Shown piece by piece: positions 36,005-45,939 of a DNA stretch of 64,000 bases. The stretch comes from Ktedonobacter sp. SOSP1-85. Its GTDB lineage: Bacteria; Chloroflexota; Ktedonobacteria; Ktedonobacterales; Ktedonobacteraceae. Under the pieces are notes generated by a model. That model ran no database searches, was not told the origin of the DNA, and saw only the letters and a list, made by a program, of their open reading frames with translations. The position numbers were made by a program, and so were the translations under genes. Numbering within the stretch: position 1 is the first letter of the stretch; the number at the start of each line of letters is the position of its first letter. The DNA is taken from positions 4,813,501 through 4,877,500 of the forward strand of contig NZ_BNJI01000001.1 of assembly GCF_016587415.1 (NCBI RefSeq), in the 5' to 3' direction.

Positions 36005-37249
36005 TCATCCCTTTTGTTGTGTTGCTCGAAGCTGCTTCTGTCGCTCAGACAGCCGATAGGTTGAGCCGCCGTAGTGGATTTCCTCCACCTCCTCACTCAA
36101 ACCAAGCTGGTCAAGATAGTCATACAAGAGCAGAAGCCGGTCGCGTTTTTTGCCGGGAATGGTCCCGGTATGACTAATCCAGTTCAGCAATTTGCGCGTC
36201 ACGGCCTCGATTTGCGCATGGATATCGGATTCCTGCTGGCTAAGGACATGCCAGATGGTCACCAACAGCTTGCGGGCAATGGCCACGATCGCCTTTTGTT
36301 TGCCAATGCGCGCGGCCAACCGCTCAAACTGGGCTTGCCAGTGTGGGTGATGTTCAACGGCCACCCAGGCTGCCTCAACCATGATTCCACGCAGATCACT
36401 GCGTCCTTCCTTGGTGATACGACCACCTCGGTTGGTTTCCCCAGACTGGTGGACACTGGCTCCTAAACCGGCATAGCCCACCAGATGTTTGGCCGAGGGG
36501 AAGCGGCTGATCTCACCAATAGCAGCCAGGATACGCATGGCGGAGAGGACTCCCAACCCTGGCAACTGCACCAGGAAAGGCACCTGCTTTCTCCAGGGAT
36601 CGCAGGTCGAAAGCCGCCCAAGTTCTGCTTCGATCTCATTGATCAACCCGTTGAGTGTTTGGTACAAGCTCAGATCCTGTTGAACTCGGAGTTTTTCGGC
36701 AAGCGGCAGATCCAGAGCCAGCCACCATTCCCGTTGATGGGCAGCAAAGGGCATACCTGGGGATGGATCGAGATTATGGCGTTGCAACACACTGTGCAGA
36801 CGATTAGCGGCCTGTGTCCGTTGCTGGACCAATCGGTTGCGATGGGTCACCAAGGCGCGCAGTTCCCGCACTTCCTGCGGCGGCACCCACACCGCAGGAA
36901 TGAGATTGGCTGCAAGTAAACTGGCCAATTTAATCGTATCACGCGAGTCTGTCTTCACACGCGCAGCGGCAATCAGTTTGACTGCTTGCGGATGAGCGAC
37001 GACCACCTCTGCGACCAGAGGCTGGAGTTGATCGTACAGCAGCCACGCATTGGACGTCGCCTCAAGCACGATCGCATCGGCATGGGTTAAATGGACTTTC
37101 GCCCACTCGGCAAACGCCGTAAAGCCAAAACGCCGAGGGGAAAGCACCACCTGTTGCTGGAGATCCACCGCACCAACCATGAGGTATTGACGATGCACAT
37201 CCAGCGCCACAAAACGTGTGGCCAACGAACGAGGTGTTTCTGTGAGCAT
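36005..37249 (-). CDS. IS110-family transposase
   Basis: The protein has 414 residues. The N-terminal RuvC-like DEDD domain shows ALDVHRQYLMVG (first Asp), VLEATSNAW (Glu) and KTDSRDTIKLA (last Asp pair). The C-terminal serine-containing domain has LPGLGVLSAMRILAAIGE and GYAGLGASVHQSGETNRGG. IS110 transposases work with a bridge RNA made from the element's end. I chose the ATG at 37249, which has GGGAGGAGG upstream, over 37327. The stop is only 13 bases from the end of the interrupted host gene, so the element's right end is very near. Confidence 0.9.
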   Translation of the reverse strand: MLTETPRSLATRFVALDVHRQYLMVGAVDLQQQVVLSPRRFGFTAFAEWAKVHLTHADAIVLEATSNAWLLYDQLQPLVAEVVVAHPQAVKLIAAARVKTDSRDTIKLASLLAANLIPAVWVPPQEVRELRALVTHRNRLVQQRTQAANRLHSVLQRHNLDPSPGMPFAAHQREWWLALDLPLAEKLRVQQDLSLYQTLNGLINEIEAELGRLSTCDPWRKQVPFLVQLPGLGVLSAMRILAAIGEISRFPSAKHLVGYAGLGASVHQSGETNRGGRITKEGRSDLRGIMVEAAWVAVEHHPHWQAQFERLAARIGKQKAIVAIARKLLVTIWHVLSQQESDIHAQIEAVTRKLLNWISHTGTIPGKKRDRLLLLYDYLDQLGLSEEVEEIHYGGSTYRLSERQKQLRATQQKG

Positions 37250-37520
37250 TTCATCCTCCTCCCACCTTTGCACTACGTAAACAATCCGGGTGGATGAGGT
37301 GCGCCATTCGGGCTTGTGGGAAATCACTCACCAATACGAGCTTGGCATTGCGAGCCATCTCAGTTCAGGTATTCGGGCGGGCGACCAAACAACGAGACGG
37401 GCTCGATGTCCCATGCGCATACCACGGTCAGCCCCGACACCACGCACCACGGCGGCGTCCCCGCCAGTGAACACTGGTAGGGTAGCACGCGGCACACCCC
37501 ATGGCAACATCCTAACAACG
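37250..37520 (-). ncRNA. Candidate IS110 bridge-RNA region
   Basis: This noncoding stretch lies between the transposase start and the presumed left end of the element. In IS110-group elements the bridge RNA is transcribed from the long noncoding end upstream of the transposase. I see GC-rich pairing potential but did not derive guide loops, and the outer border is unknown. Confidence 0.35.
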
Positions 37521-38072
37521 AGATGTACGTATAAACAAAATAAAGTGGCTTGGACCGCCCTTTGTCGCCATCGCGCTTTGGCGATAAAGCGTAATTTTCA
37601 CGCACCTCTCCAGCAAGCAAGTGATAAGACCGAAGTAGCTTGTAAAGCCGACTCAAACAATATCGCCTGCTTACTGTAAGCTCGTTTCACATCCCATGGG
37701 CAGAGCCAAATGTTGAGCAGCTTAACCATTGCAGTGTGGAAATATGGCTCTAGAAGCGAATGATTGTACGCCTTCATTGGTAATTCTGGTGGGCAGGAGG
37801 TCACACATCTCGCGCTTTATCTGCAATGTACTACAGGTTGTTTACACGCTCACACTGAAAAGAGAAGGAGGCAGCCATATGTGCAAAAATTTACAGCTTG
37901 CTCTTGTATTATTCCAACAGGCTATGATTCAATGCAAATCATAAATTGTCATTATGTGCGGTAATAATCTCTCTTGAAGAAGAACAGGATCATCCGAGTC
38001 ATACACAAACGTGTCTCAAGAAGATCCCCTGATCAAAAATGGAAGAATCGGAAGGTTTTTGGGGAGGTTCGA
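37521..38072. other. Interval without a supported gene
   Basis: Short frames on both strands have no motifs. A small hairpin (TCGCCA...TGGCGA) lies near 37560-37585. The promoter of the TSUP gene is probably in the AT-rich part near 37900-37990. Confidence 0.4.
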
Positions 38073-39410
38073 GTGATACGACACCTGCGTTCCTTTTTCT
38101 CGGCTCATCAGGTTTCTGGTGGGGATCAGCAGGGCTCAGACCCATCTGAACACCAGCAAGAGCCAGTACCTTACCCATATGCCTGGGCGACTGCTCTAAT
38201 TGGCGGGGTTCTGCAAGGCGGCGTGTTGATCAGTGCTGCGGTGATGCTGGTTGGGATTATTCTGCTTCCCACTCGACCAGGGGGGCTTTCTCCAGAGCGT
38301 TTACTGGTCTTTCCGTTCACCGGGTTTGCACTGGTAGCCAGCCTGGCTCAATGGCATCCCCAGGGGATCATCACACTGGGCTTACTGTTGTTGATTGCCA
38401 CACCTGTTTTACGCGTAGCGGTCTCGATCGTGATGTTTGCGGTAGAACGTGATCACACCTATGTGTTCATTACCTGTCTAGTGCTGGCTATTTTGCTGTT
38501 CAGTATCTTTGGTGTGGGCACCTGGAGTTCCGGGCAACACGCCGCGCTGACTGGAGGGATACAGTTTTCCGCACTGGCTCCCGTGCTGATTTTCCTGGCG
38601 TCGATCGCCGCGGGTTTACTCGGCTCGCTGGTGGGTCTCGGCGGTGGCGTGCTAATCGTGCCGCTGCTCATCCTGATCTTTAAACTGCCCGTCACGTTTG
38701 CCATTGGCGCGAGCATCATCTCGGTCATCGCGACCTCCAGCGGCGCGGCAGCAGCCTATGTACGCGATCGCCTCACCAATCTGCGCATTGGGATGTTTCT
38801 GGAGATTGCCACCACGATCGGAGCGATCAGTGGGGCGTTTCTCGCCGGTGTGCTAGCTCCCAATTTGCTGAACATCATCTTTGGAGTCATTCTCTTGCTT
38901 TCTGCCGCGCCGTTGGTGGTCGAAATCGGCGAAGACACTCCTCAGGGGGTGAAAAACGATCACCTGGCAACCTGGTTGCATCTTTCCAGTATCTACCCTG
39001 ACCACAAACTGGGGAAGGATATGGCGTATCAGGTAACGCGCACTCCCTGGGGACTGGCTATGATGTACGTTGCTGGCCTGATCTCAGGGCTCCTGGGCAT
39101 TGGCAGCGGAACCTTTAAGGTCATCGCGCTGGACTCCTTGATGCGGTTGCCGATCAAGGTCAGTACGACGACCTCCAATTTTATGATTGGGGTCACGGCG
39201 GCGGCCAGTGCGGGCATCTATTTCTCGCGTGGGGACATTCCCCCGCTGATCGCGGCTCCGGTCGCGCTGGGCATTCTCGTTGGCGCGCTGGTCGGAGCAC
39301 GCCTGCTCGCGAGCATCAGCAACAAACTGCTTCGGCTGATCTTCTTGTTGGTGTTGCTCGTCAGCGCCATCGAGATGATCTTGCATGGAGTCGGGTGGGG
39401 AGCATTTTAG
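38073..39410 (+). CDS. DUF1634-TSUP (TauE/SafE) fusion permease
   Basis: From the GTG at 38073 (GGGGAGG six bases upstream) the protein has 445 residues. Residues 40-150 form a DUF1634 part with three helices (GVLQGGVLISAAVMLVGI; VLRVAVSIVMFAVERD). From about residue 170 a TauE/SafE permease follows with its two conserved Gly-rich halves, GLLGSLVGLGGGVLIVPLL and SGLLGIGSGTFKVIALD. TSUP proteins export sulfite, sulfoacetate or related anions. DUF1634 is usually a separate neighbour gene, so the fusion is notable. A sulfite-oxidase-like gene follows. Confidence 0.85.
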   Translation: MIRHLRSFFSAHQVSGGDQQGSDPSEHQQEPVPYPYAWATALIGGVLQGGVLISAAVMLVGIILLPTRPGGLSPERLLVFPFTGFALVASLAQWHPQGIITLGLLLLIATPVLRVAVSIVMFAVERDHTYVFITCLVLAILLFSIFGVGTWSSGQHAALTGGIQFSALAPVLIFLASIAAGLLGSLVGLGGGVLIVPLLILIFKLPVTFAIGASIISVIATSSGAAAAYVRDRLTNLRIGMFLEIATTIGAISGAFLAGVLAPNLLNIIFGVILLLSAAPLVVEIGEDTPQGVKNDHLATWLHLSSIYPDHKLGKDMAYQVTRTPWGLAMMYVAGLISGLLGIGSGTFKVIALDSLMRLPIKVSTTTSNFMIGVTAAASAGIYFSRGDIPPLIAAPVALGILVGALVGARLLASISNKLLRLIFLLVLLVSAIEMILHGVGWGAF

Positions 39411-39854
39411 CGAAAAAACGGGACAAACGTGTCTCACAAAACCAGCTGATCCTCCCAAGCGAGAAGCATGGTGAAACCCTCTTCTCAGGCCAGCCCTGCC
39501 CTTGCAGGGAGAGATCAGGGGTTGCTCCCTGGTGTACCGCGTCGTGAAAGGAGAAAAAGATGCAAAATGAAGACCGCTTCAGTGTTAACGGTCTATCAAG
39601 AAGACCCGTTGAATGCCGGAACGTCACTTGCATATCTGACGCAGATATTTTTGACACCGTCCGACTGGTTTTTTATCCGTGGACACGGCACGATCCCTCT
39701 GGTGGGCCGAGACACCTATCGTCTCGTCGTGAAGGGAATGGTCCAGCATCCCCTGGAGCTCTCGATGGAGGAGCTACTCACCCAATTTCCCCAGCGCCAG
39801 CTTGTCGCGACACTTATCTGTGCCGGCAGCCGGCGCAATGAACTGGTGGCCATT

Positions 39855-40073
39855 CACCGTTATCCGAAACTTACCCAAATATGGACAAGCCATACTTGGT
39901 GTTCGGTTCCTGCTTCAACGAACAACCTGCCTGGTTTCCCAGGTCTTACAGGATCTCCGCAGGCGTAAATTCCGACGTAACTCGCCGTACTAGCAATAAG
40001 TATAGCAGATGAGTCAAGAGCATTAAATGTCTACAAATAGCAAGAAATGTTCATAGTTCAAGAAGCTATGATT
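39855..40073. mobile_element. 219-bp insertion in the sulfite-oxidase-like gene
   Basis: The insert is flanked by ATT on both sides (39852-39854 and 40071-40073), possibly a three-base target duplication. It has no clear terminal inverted repeats. An internal hairpin (CCTGCCTGG...CCAGG type) is seen near 39930. It may be a small non-autonomous element. Confidence 0.5.
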
Positions 40074-40846
40074 ACCCCTCTGCCGGGAGAAATCCTCTGG
40101 GATGCTGATTGGATCAGCATCCTAGATGACGCGGCGGGAGTCGAGGAAGAGGCCCGCTATGTAGCCTTTCGTGGGCTCGACCAAGCTCAGGTCGCAGGCG
40201 ACTTGGTGCATTTTGGCAGTTCAATCCGCCTGGAAAAGGTGCTGACGCCCGAAGTCTTGCTGGTCCACGAAATGAACGGCGCTCCCCTGCCTCGTGAACA
40301 TGGCTTTCCCTTGCGCATTCTCGTGCCAGACTATGTCGGGGCCAGAAGCGTCAAGTGGCTGCAGGACATCACGCTCCAGAGCCAGCCATCCACCAATTAT
40401 TTCCAGGCTCGCGATTACAAAACCTTTCCTCCAACGGTGGCAGCGGAAACCGTCGATTGGGAGCAGGGGAAGACCCTGGAAGAGATTGCCTTGAACGCAG
40501 TCATCTGTACTCCCAAGTCAGGAGAGACGCTCCAGGCGGGTTCCGTCTTGGTGCAAGGGTATGCGCTCGCTGGCGAGGAGGCGCCAGTCGAGCGCGTCGA
40601 GCTTTCTATTGATCGAGAAGCCACCTGGATACCTGCGACGATCCGGGAAAAGACGGATCGCTGGATCTGGTGTTTCTGGGAAGCCCGCCTTTCTCTGCCT
40701 TCTGGAAAGTACCAGCTTCTTGTCCGCGCCTGAGATGCCGCAGACCGAACCAGTCACAGGACGCACGCCCCCTCTGGAACTTCAAGGGCTACGCCAATAA
40801 CGCCTGGCATCAGGTGCAATTGTGTCTCTCGTCTGAGGCATGTCTT

Positions 40847-40902
40847 AGGGTCATTCCATGGTTTCGTGCAAGAATCCTTGCACGAAACCATGGAATGACC
40901 CT
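40847..40902. repeat. Perfect palindrome, 26-bp arms
   Basis: Arms 40847-40872 and 40877-40902 are perfect inverted copies with a four-base loop. The ends read AGGGTC and GACCCT. It overlaps the tail of the sulfite-oxidase pseudogene. Confidence 0.85.
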
Positions 40903-41125
40903 CCATTAGGAGCTATTGTGGTAAATGGCCTGAGCAGCACAACCATTGACTGCCTGCAAAACTGTTCTCCATCTAGGATATAGTTGAACCTTGAAAATAA
41001 AGAAGGACCTTCAAGAAAAATGCTGAGAAAAATGTTACTGATCTCTACGTAAAAAGCTAAACTTTGCTAGCCATTCCTTGCTCGTTTTCAGGAAGTTCAA
41101 ATTTAGTTATCTATGCCGAGATCAG

Positions 41126-42538
41126 TAGCCCTCTTTTGTCAGGGAGGGATAGATTGAAAAGAGAAGGAGAAAAGGTATCGGAGCAGAAAGAGGAGATGGG
41201 AGATGACGTTAGCAAGACAAGCAGCCCCCACAGTGGCCTTTGTGGACGAGTATTGCACGTGCTATGAGGACCTCTTTCCCGACGTGCGCAGCTTTGAGTA
41301 CTTTAAATACATTCATGTGGGATTGTTGTCGGAGATGAAACGCAAGACCTTGCCAGCCATCGCGAGAAGCTGTGGGGACATTGATGCCCAAGGGCTCCAC
41401 CATTTTGTGGCCAATACTCCCTGGGACGTGGAAGCGATACGAACCAGACGACTCCAACTCTTGCGCCAAGCTCTCGATGGCAGGTCATTCGTCCTCTGTA
41501 TTGATGAGACAGGCGACAAGAAGAAAGGGAAGACAACCGATTATGTGGCCTCACAATACATCGGCAACCTGGGCAAAATCGAGAATGGCATCGTCTCGGT
41601 CAATGCCTATGGGGTCCTCGATCAGATGACCTTTCCGCTGCTCTTTCGCGTGTTCAAACCTGACAAGCGCCTCAAGGGAGAGGACCAGTACAAGACCAAA
41701 CCGGAGTTGGCGGTCGAGATCATTGAGGAACTGCAAGCCTGGGGCTTTCAGTTTGACGTCGTGTTGGCAGACAGCCTGTATGGCGAGAGTACCCAGTTTG
41801 TGCGGGAACTGGAAAAGCGACACCTCACCTACGTCCTGGCCATTCGCAACGATCACGGCATGTGGCTCCCGCCTGGTCAGCGCATCCGTTACACCACCTG
41901 GCGGCCATTCGAGCGGACCTTTTCCAACGGGAAGTCGCAAACCCGCTTCATCCGTGAGGTGATCTATGGCCAACGCTTGAGCGTCCGTTTCTATCTGCTC
42001 ACGACCGATCCCAAGACGATGCCGGCTCAAAGCACGTCGTATGTGATGACCAATCTGCAAGGGAACCTGCGAAAAATGCTTGGCGACACCTATGGATTGC
42101 GGACCTGGATTGAGTATGGCTTCAAGCAGACGAAGAATGAACTGGGCTGGGCGGATTACCGCGTGACCGATTATGCCTCGATCGAGCGCTGGTGGGAGCT
42201 GGTGTGCTGCGCCTACCTGCTCGTGAGCCTCTACAGTCCTGTCTTCCAGTCCCAAACGGGTGAATGGCTTGAGCCGCTTCCTCAAGCGAGTTCCCAAGCG
42301 GCTGCTCCAGAGGCTGCATCTGACCGCTTCTCCGAGCATGTCTGGTGGGATCGGGGACAGGGATGGAAGAATCTGTTGAACAACCTGCGTCTCATTCTCC
42401 AACCCTACGTCTTCTACTCCCTCCTTTTCCCCTGGCTGATGGTCTTCGACATCCCTGAAATCCATTCCGGCTTCGCCAAGCTCATCTCCTTCATGGACGG
42501 CTTTCACGCCCGTCTCCCATTCTGACAGAAGAGGGGTA
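41126..42538 (+). mobile_element. IS701-family insertion sequence
   Basis: Terminal inverted repeats of the form CCCTCTTTTGTCAG (left, about 41129) and CTGACAGAAGAGGG (right, about 42522) enclose the transposase gene. TAG flanks both ends and may be part of the target duplication. The right repeat continues into an imperfect hairpin with 42542-42556 that could act as a terminator. Borders are accurate to a few bases only. Confidence 0.7.
41203..42525 (+). CDS. IS701-family DDE transposase
   Basis: The protein has 440 residues and looks intact. The DDE triad can be placed at CIDETGDKKKGK (first Asp), VVLADSLYGES (second Asp) and GFKQTKNELGWADYR (Glu). The segment TDYVASQYIGNLGKIENG is characteristic of IS701. 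The protein cuts and joins the element ends as a dimer. GGAGATGGGAG precedes the ATG. The gene fills nearly the whole element. Confidence 0.9.
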   Translation: MTLARQAAPTVAFVDEYCTCYEDLFPDVRSFEYFKYIHVGLLSEMKRKTLPAIARSCGDIDAQGLHHFVANTPWDVEAIRTRRLQLLRQALDGRSFVLCIDETGDKKKGKTTDYVASQYIGNLGKIENGIVSVNAYGVLDQMTFPLLFRVFKPDKRLKGEDQYKTKPELAVEIIEELQAWGFQFDVVLADSLYGESTQFVRELEKRHLTYVLAIRNDHGMWLPPGQRIRYTTWRPFERTFSNGKSQTRFIREVIYGQRLSVRFYLLTTDPKTMPAQSTSYVMTNLQGNLRKMLGDTYGLRTWIEYGFKQTKNELGWADYRVTDYASIERWWELVCCAYLLVSLYSPVFQSQTGEWLEPLPQASSQAAAPEAASDRFSEHVWWDRGQGWKNLLNNLRLILQPYVFYSLLFPWLMVFDIPEIHSGFAKLISFMDGFHARLPF

Positions 42539-42673
42539 GAACCCCGCTCTTGTCAGGCCGTGGTTAGAAGGCTCTGTTCCATAGGTCAGGTACACTTTTA
42601 GGGTAAAGTAGTGTAGGTCAGAGGATATGAATAGGTTTTCTCGTGCAAACAGAAGAAATGGAGAAACTGAACA

Positions 42674-43579
42674 ATGGCGGGAACGAAGCATTCCAGGCAG
42701 AACATCGGCTTTATCGGCATAGGGCATATGGGCAGTCATATGGTGCCCAGGCTGCTACATGCGGGCTATCACCTGACGGTCTATGATCGTACAGCGGAGC
42801 GGGCACAAGCCATGGGCCAACTCGGGGCGCTGGTGGCCCAGACACCCAGAGAGCTGGCTGCCAGTTGCGACGTCATCATCTCCTGTGTCACGAATGACCG
42901 CGCTCTGGAAGCCGTCATGCTGGCGCCAGATGGAGCGCTGGCGGGAGCGCATGCCTTGTCAGCGATCATCGATATGAGCACCGTTGCCCCGCAGACTTCG
43001 CGCCACCTTTTCCAGGCCGCGAAAGTTGTGGGTGTGCCGATGATCGACGCGGCTGTCTCTGGTAGCGTGCCTCAAGTCGAGCAAGGAAGCCTGGTCATCT
43101 TTGTGGGTGGCGAGCGGCAGACGTATGAGCGCTGCAAACCCATCCTTGATGTGCTGGGAAAGCAGAGCATCTATCTGGGCACAAGCGGAAAAGGGACAAC
43201 CATGAAGCTGGTGGTCAATCTGCTGCTGGGCCTGGGCAGGCAGGCGCTGGCGGAAGCGCTCGTGCTCGGAGAAAAGGCCGGACTTGAAAGAGAACAACTC
43301 ATCGATGTTCTCAAGCAGACAGCGGTGGTCTCTCCTCGTCAACAAGCCGACCTGGAGCACGCACGGCAGCGGGAGTATGGAGCCGATTTTGCCCTGGCCT
43401 TGATGTCCAAGGACCTTCAGCTCATGCTCAATGAGGCCTTTGAGGTATCCGCGCCGCTGCCAATGACGGCAGCCGCACAGCAAATAGCCGCGGCTGCGAT
43501 GCCAGGCTATGGCGAAGAAGATGCTTCAGCCATCATCCAGTTTATGGAAGCCTTCGCTGGTATCTCTTACTCATCCTGA
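42674..43579 (+). CDS. NAD(P)-dependent oxidoreductase, 3-hydroxyisobutyrate dehydrogenase family
   Basis: The protein has 301 residues. The Rossmann motif GFIGIGHMGSHM lies at residues 11-22. DAAVSGSVPQVEQGSL near 125 is the family substrate-binding signature (normally D-A-P-V-S-G-G). GKGTTMKLVVNLL near 173 contains the catalytic Lys. Such enzymes oxidise beta-hydroxyacids such as tartronate semialdehyde precursors or 3-hydroxyisobutyrate, or reduce succinate semialdehyde-like compounds. The substrate cannot be told. It stands next to SDR and aldo/keto reductase genes on the other strand. Confidence 0.85.
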   Translation: MAGTKHSRQNIGFIGIGHMGSHMVPRLLHAGYHLTVYDRTAERAQAMGQLGALVAQTPRELAASCDVIISCVTNDRALEAVMLAPDGALAGAHALSAIIDMSTVAPQTSRHLFQAAKVVGVPMIDAAVSGSVPQVEQGSLVIFVGGERQTYERCKPILDVLGKQSIYLGTSGKGTTMKLVVNLLLGLGRQALAEALVLGEKAGLEREQLIDVLKQTAVVSPRQQADLEHARQREYGADFALALMSKDLQLMLNEAFEVSAPLPMTAAAQQIAAAAMPGYGEEDASAIIQFMEAFAGISYSS

Positions 43580-43763
43580 GAATACGACCCTATACGGTAT
43601 TGTCAACTTCATTGGAATTGTAGAGCTTATATAAGAGAAACAGACCTCAAAGTGGGGATTGCACCCTTTTTCTGGCCTTGGTTGCTAGAGAAGTCTGGCT
43701 GATGTGGCATTGAAGTGGTGAAAACTCATCAACAAAATTTTTTAAGTTGACAATACCCTCATT

Positions 43764-44498
43764 TCAGGTAAGGGGTTCAGCCATGGTGCGCATCTGAATT
43801 TCGATGATGCGTGAGTGAGCAGGCTGCGTGCAGGCCAGGAGAACTGCTGAAGCAACATCCTCCGGGTCAAGCATGCCTGATTGTGCGACCCTTTCTGGTG
43901 TACGTCCCTTCCCTAGTGCAAATTCCGTCTTGACTCCACCAGGGCAAATCACCCCTACCTTGATGCCATGAGGACGTAATTCTTTGTCCAGAGCTTGCGC
44001 AAACCCAACCTGCGCAAATTTTGTTGCACAGTACACCGCTTCACCCGCAAAGCCATAAATGCCAGCCATCGACGAGATCATCAGAATGGTGCCTGACTGT
44101 TGTTCGATCATCAGAGGGGCGATGTGGCGGGTAAAGAGAAACGTAGAACGCACATTGGTATCCATCATCTCGTCGTATTCTTCAGCGCTGGTGTCGATCA
44201 GTTGTTTGTAGTTTCCCACCCCGGCATTGTTGATCAGGATATGCGCCGCCCCGAAGTGCTCTTTTGCCACCAGAATGGCACGCCGAGCCGTTTCCTCCTC
44301 TCGAACATTCCCAACCACCGCTACGGCTCGCCCCCCTGAGGATTGGATCATCTCCACAAGCTCGTCGAGTCGCTGCTTGCGACGTGCAATCAGCACAAGA
44401 CTGGCTCCTTCTTTGGCCAGGGCCAGGGCACATGCTTTGCCAATACCTGCGCTGGCTCCTGTAATCAAACAAACAGATCCGTTTAATCTCTGACTCAT
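43764..44498 (-). CDS. Short-chain dehydrogenase/reductase
   Basis: The protein has 244 residues, the usual classical SDR length. The cofactor motif TGASAGIGKA is at residues 13-22, NNAG at 88-91, the catalytic Ser in LMISSMAG near 141 and Tyr/Lys in YCATK near 155. Arg residues after the second beta strand (ARRKQRL) favour NADP. GAGGAACGG precedes the ATG. It probably shares control with the neighbouring AKR and LacI genes. The substrate is unknown. Confidence 0.88.
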   Translation of the reverse strand: MSQRLNGSVCLITGASAGIGKACALALAKEGASLVLIARRKQRLDELVEMIQSSGGRAVAVVGNVREEETARRAILVAKEHFGAAHILINNAGVGNYKQLIDTSAEEYDEMMDTNVRSTFLFTRHIAPLMIEQQSGTILMISSMAGIYGFAGEAVYCATKFAQVGFAQALDKELRPHGIKVGVICPGGVKTEFALGKGRTPERVAQSGMLDPEDVASAVLLACTQPAHSRIIEIQMRTMAEPLT

Positions 44499-44658
44499 AT
44501 ATTTCCGTTCCTCAATCTTATGAAAGGAAAACGCTCAAAAGCCGCGCATTTTCTTACAAGACGCTTCTTTACACTGCAATTCAGTGCTTGGCTTTGATGT
44601 GTTTTCAACATTTTGCAACATAACTGGAAAAAGAACGCAATCTCTCGGCACTCTTTTC

Positions 44659-45702
44659 TTATCGCTCTTTATAAGCGGGGACAGCTAAAGGATTGCGCTC
44701 AGCGAAAGGCCGTTGATGCCAGTAAGGATAGATTGTAGGGATCTCGCTGGCCTTGTCGAGCTTCTCAACCTGCTCAGCAGTGAGATCCCAGCCGACCGCG
44801 CCAAGGTTGTGTGTGAGCTGCTTCTCGTTGCGAGCACCCACGATGACACTTGCTACCGTGGGACGCTGCAACAACCAGTTCAGGGCGATCTGAGCTACTG
44901 ATTTGCCCGTCTCTTCGGCTATTGCGTCGAGTGCGTCCACAATCTCGTACACCTTCTCATCAGAGAGACGCGATCCCTCTGAGCCAATCTGCTGCACTCG
45001 ACTGCCCTCAGGGGCTGGCTGGCTGCGGCGGATCTTTCCCGAGAGCACCCCTGCAGCTAGAGGACTCCAGACAATGGTCCCAACCTTCTGGTCAAGGGCG
45101 AGCGGCATAAGTTCCCATTCGTACTCACGTCCGACCAGGGAGTAAAAAGCCTGGTGAGCGACATAACGCGTCCAGCCGTAGGTCTGCGCAGTGGCAAGAG
45201 ACTTCATCAGGTGCCAGCCGGAGAAATTGGAACAGGCGATGTAGCGTACCTTGCCGCTCTGGACCAGGGTATCGAGGGTCCGCAGTGTCTCCTCAACAGG
45301 GGTGAGTGCATCGAAGCCATGCAGCGTGTAGATATCGATATGATCTGTATTCAGTCTGCGCAGACTCTCCTCACAGGCCCGGATCAGATGATAGCGTGAG
45401 GAACCAAGCTCGTTTGGCCCATTGCCCATGCGGAATGTGGCCTTCGTTGAGAGAAGGAGCTGATCTCGTCGTCCTGCAATCGCTTTGCCAAGAATCTCTT
45501 CTGAGAGTCCGCCAGAGTAAACATCTGCCGTATCAAACAGGTTAACACCCGCCTCCAGGCAGATGTCAACCATGCGACTTGCCTCGGCCACATCAGTATT
45601 CCCCCAGGCACTAAAGAAAGCGTTTCCACCACCAAAGGTAGCTGTCCCAAAGCTCAGCGCAGAAACCTTCAGACCAGAACCGCCAAGTTGTCTATATTCC
45701 AT
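44659..45702 (-). CDS. Aldo/keto reductase
   Basis: The protein has 347 residues. The catalytic tetrad can be placed at DTADVYSGG (Asp, Tyr), LLSTKATFRMG (Lys) and IYTLHGFD (His). NADPH-site segments are WSPLAAGVLSGK and PIVGARNEKQL-like SVIVGARNEKQL near the end. It belongs to the YajO/Tas-like group of aldo/keto reductases that reduce sugar and aldehyde carbonyls. The gene follows the LacI gene on the same strand by about 240 bases. Confidence 0.88.
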   Translation of the reverse strand: MEYRQLGGSGLKVSALSFGTATFGGGNAFFSAWGNTDVAEASRMVDICLEAGVNLFDTADVYSGGLSEEILGKAIAGRRDQLLLSTKATFRMGNGPNELGSSRYHLIRACEESLRRLNTDHIDIYTLHGFDALTPVEETLRTLDTLVQSGKVRYIACSNFSGWHLMKSLATAQTYGWTRYVAHQAFYSLVGREYEWELMPLALDQKVGTIVWSPLAAGVLSGKIRRSQPAPEGSRVQQIGSEGSRLSDEKVYEIVDALDAIAEETGKSVAQIALNWLLQRPTVASVIVGARNEKQLTHNLGAVGWDLTAEQVEKLDKASEIPTIYPYWHQRPFAERNPLAVPAYKER

Positions 45703-45939
45703 CGATGTACGCCTCTTTTCTTTTAAATGTAAACATGATAGTTGAGCAGAGGATGGGCAGATCCATCGTTGTTGCTCTTTGCGAGAGATAAAAGCTTCTT
45801 GCCTGTGACCAGATCATGTTTGTTATCAACATGTATCTGTATGGCAATGCTTCCCTCTGGCCTATTCAGGACAATCTCTGACTGAACACTGGTTTTATAT
45901 GTGGTTGCATAAGCAAAACCTTCTCAAAGAGAAAATAGG

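Larger units (their letters stand above)
39567..40909 (+). pseudogene. Sulfite-oxidase-like molybdopterin enzyme, inactivated
   Basis: The N-terminal part has the molybdopterin-ligating Cys in LICAGSRRNELVAI. At 39855-40073 a 219-bp insertion with an in-frame stop interrupts the gene. The sequence then resumes in frame with TPLPGEILWDADW and reaches the dimerisation domain. There a TGA at 40731 stands where Trp is expected, and a lost base near 40752 moves the conserved end PLWNFKGYANNAWHQVQL to another frame. Three independent lesions make inactivation very likely. The link with the TauE/SafE-type exporter suggests a former sulfite detoxification unit. Confidence 0.8.

Noticed and set aside
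41551..42507. Minus-strand frame of 318 residues
   Set aside because: It is the shadow of the IS701 transposase gene.
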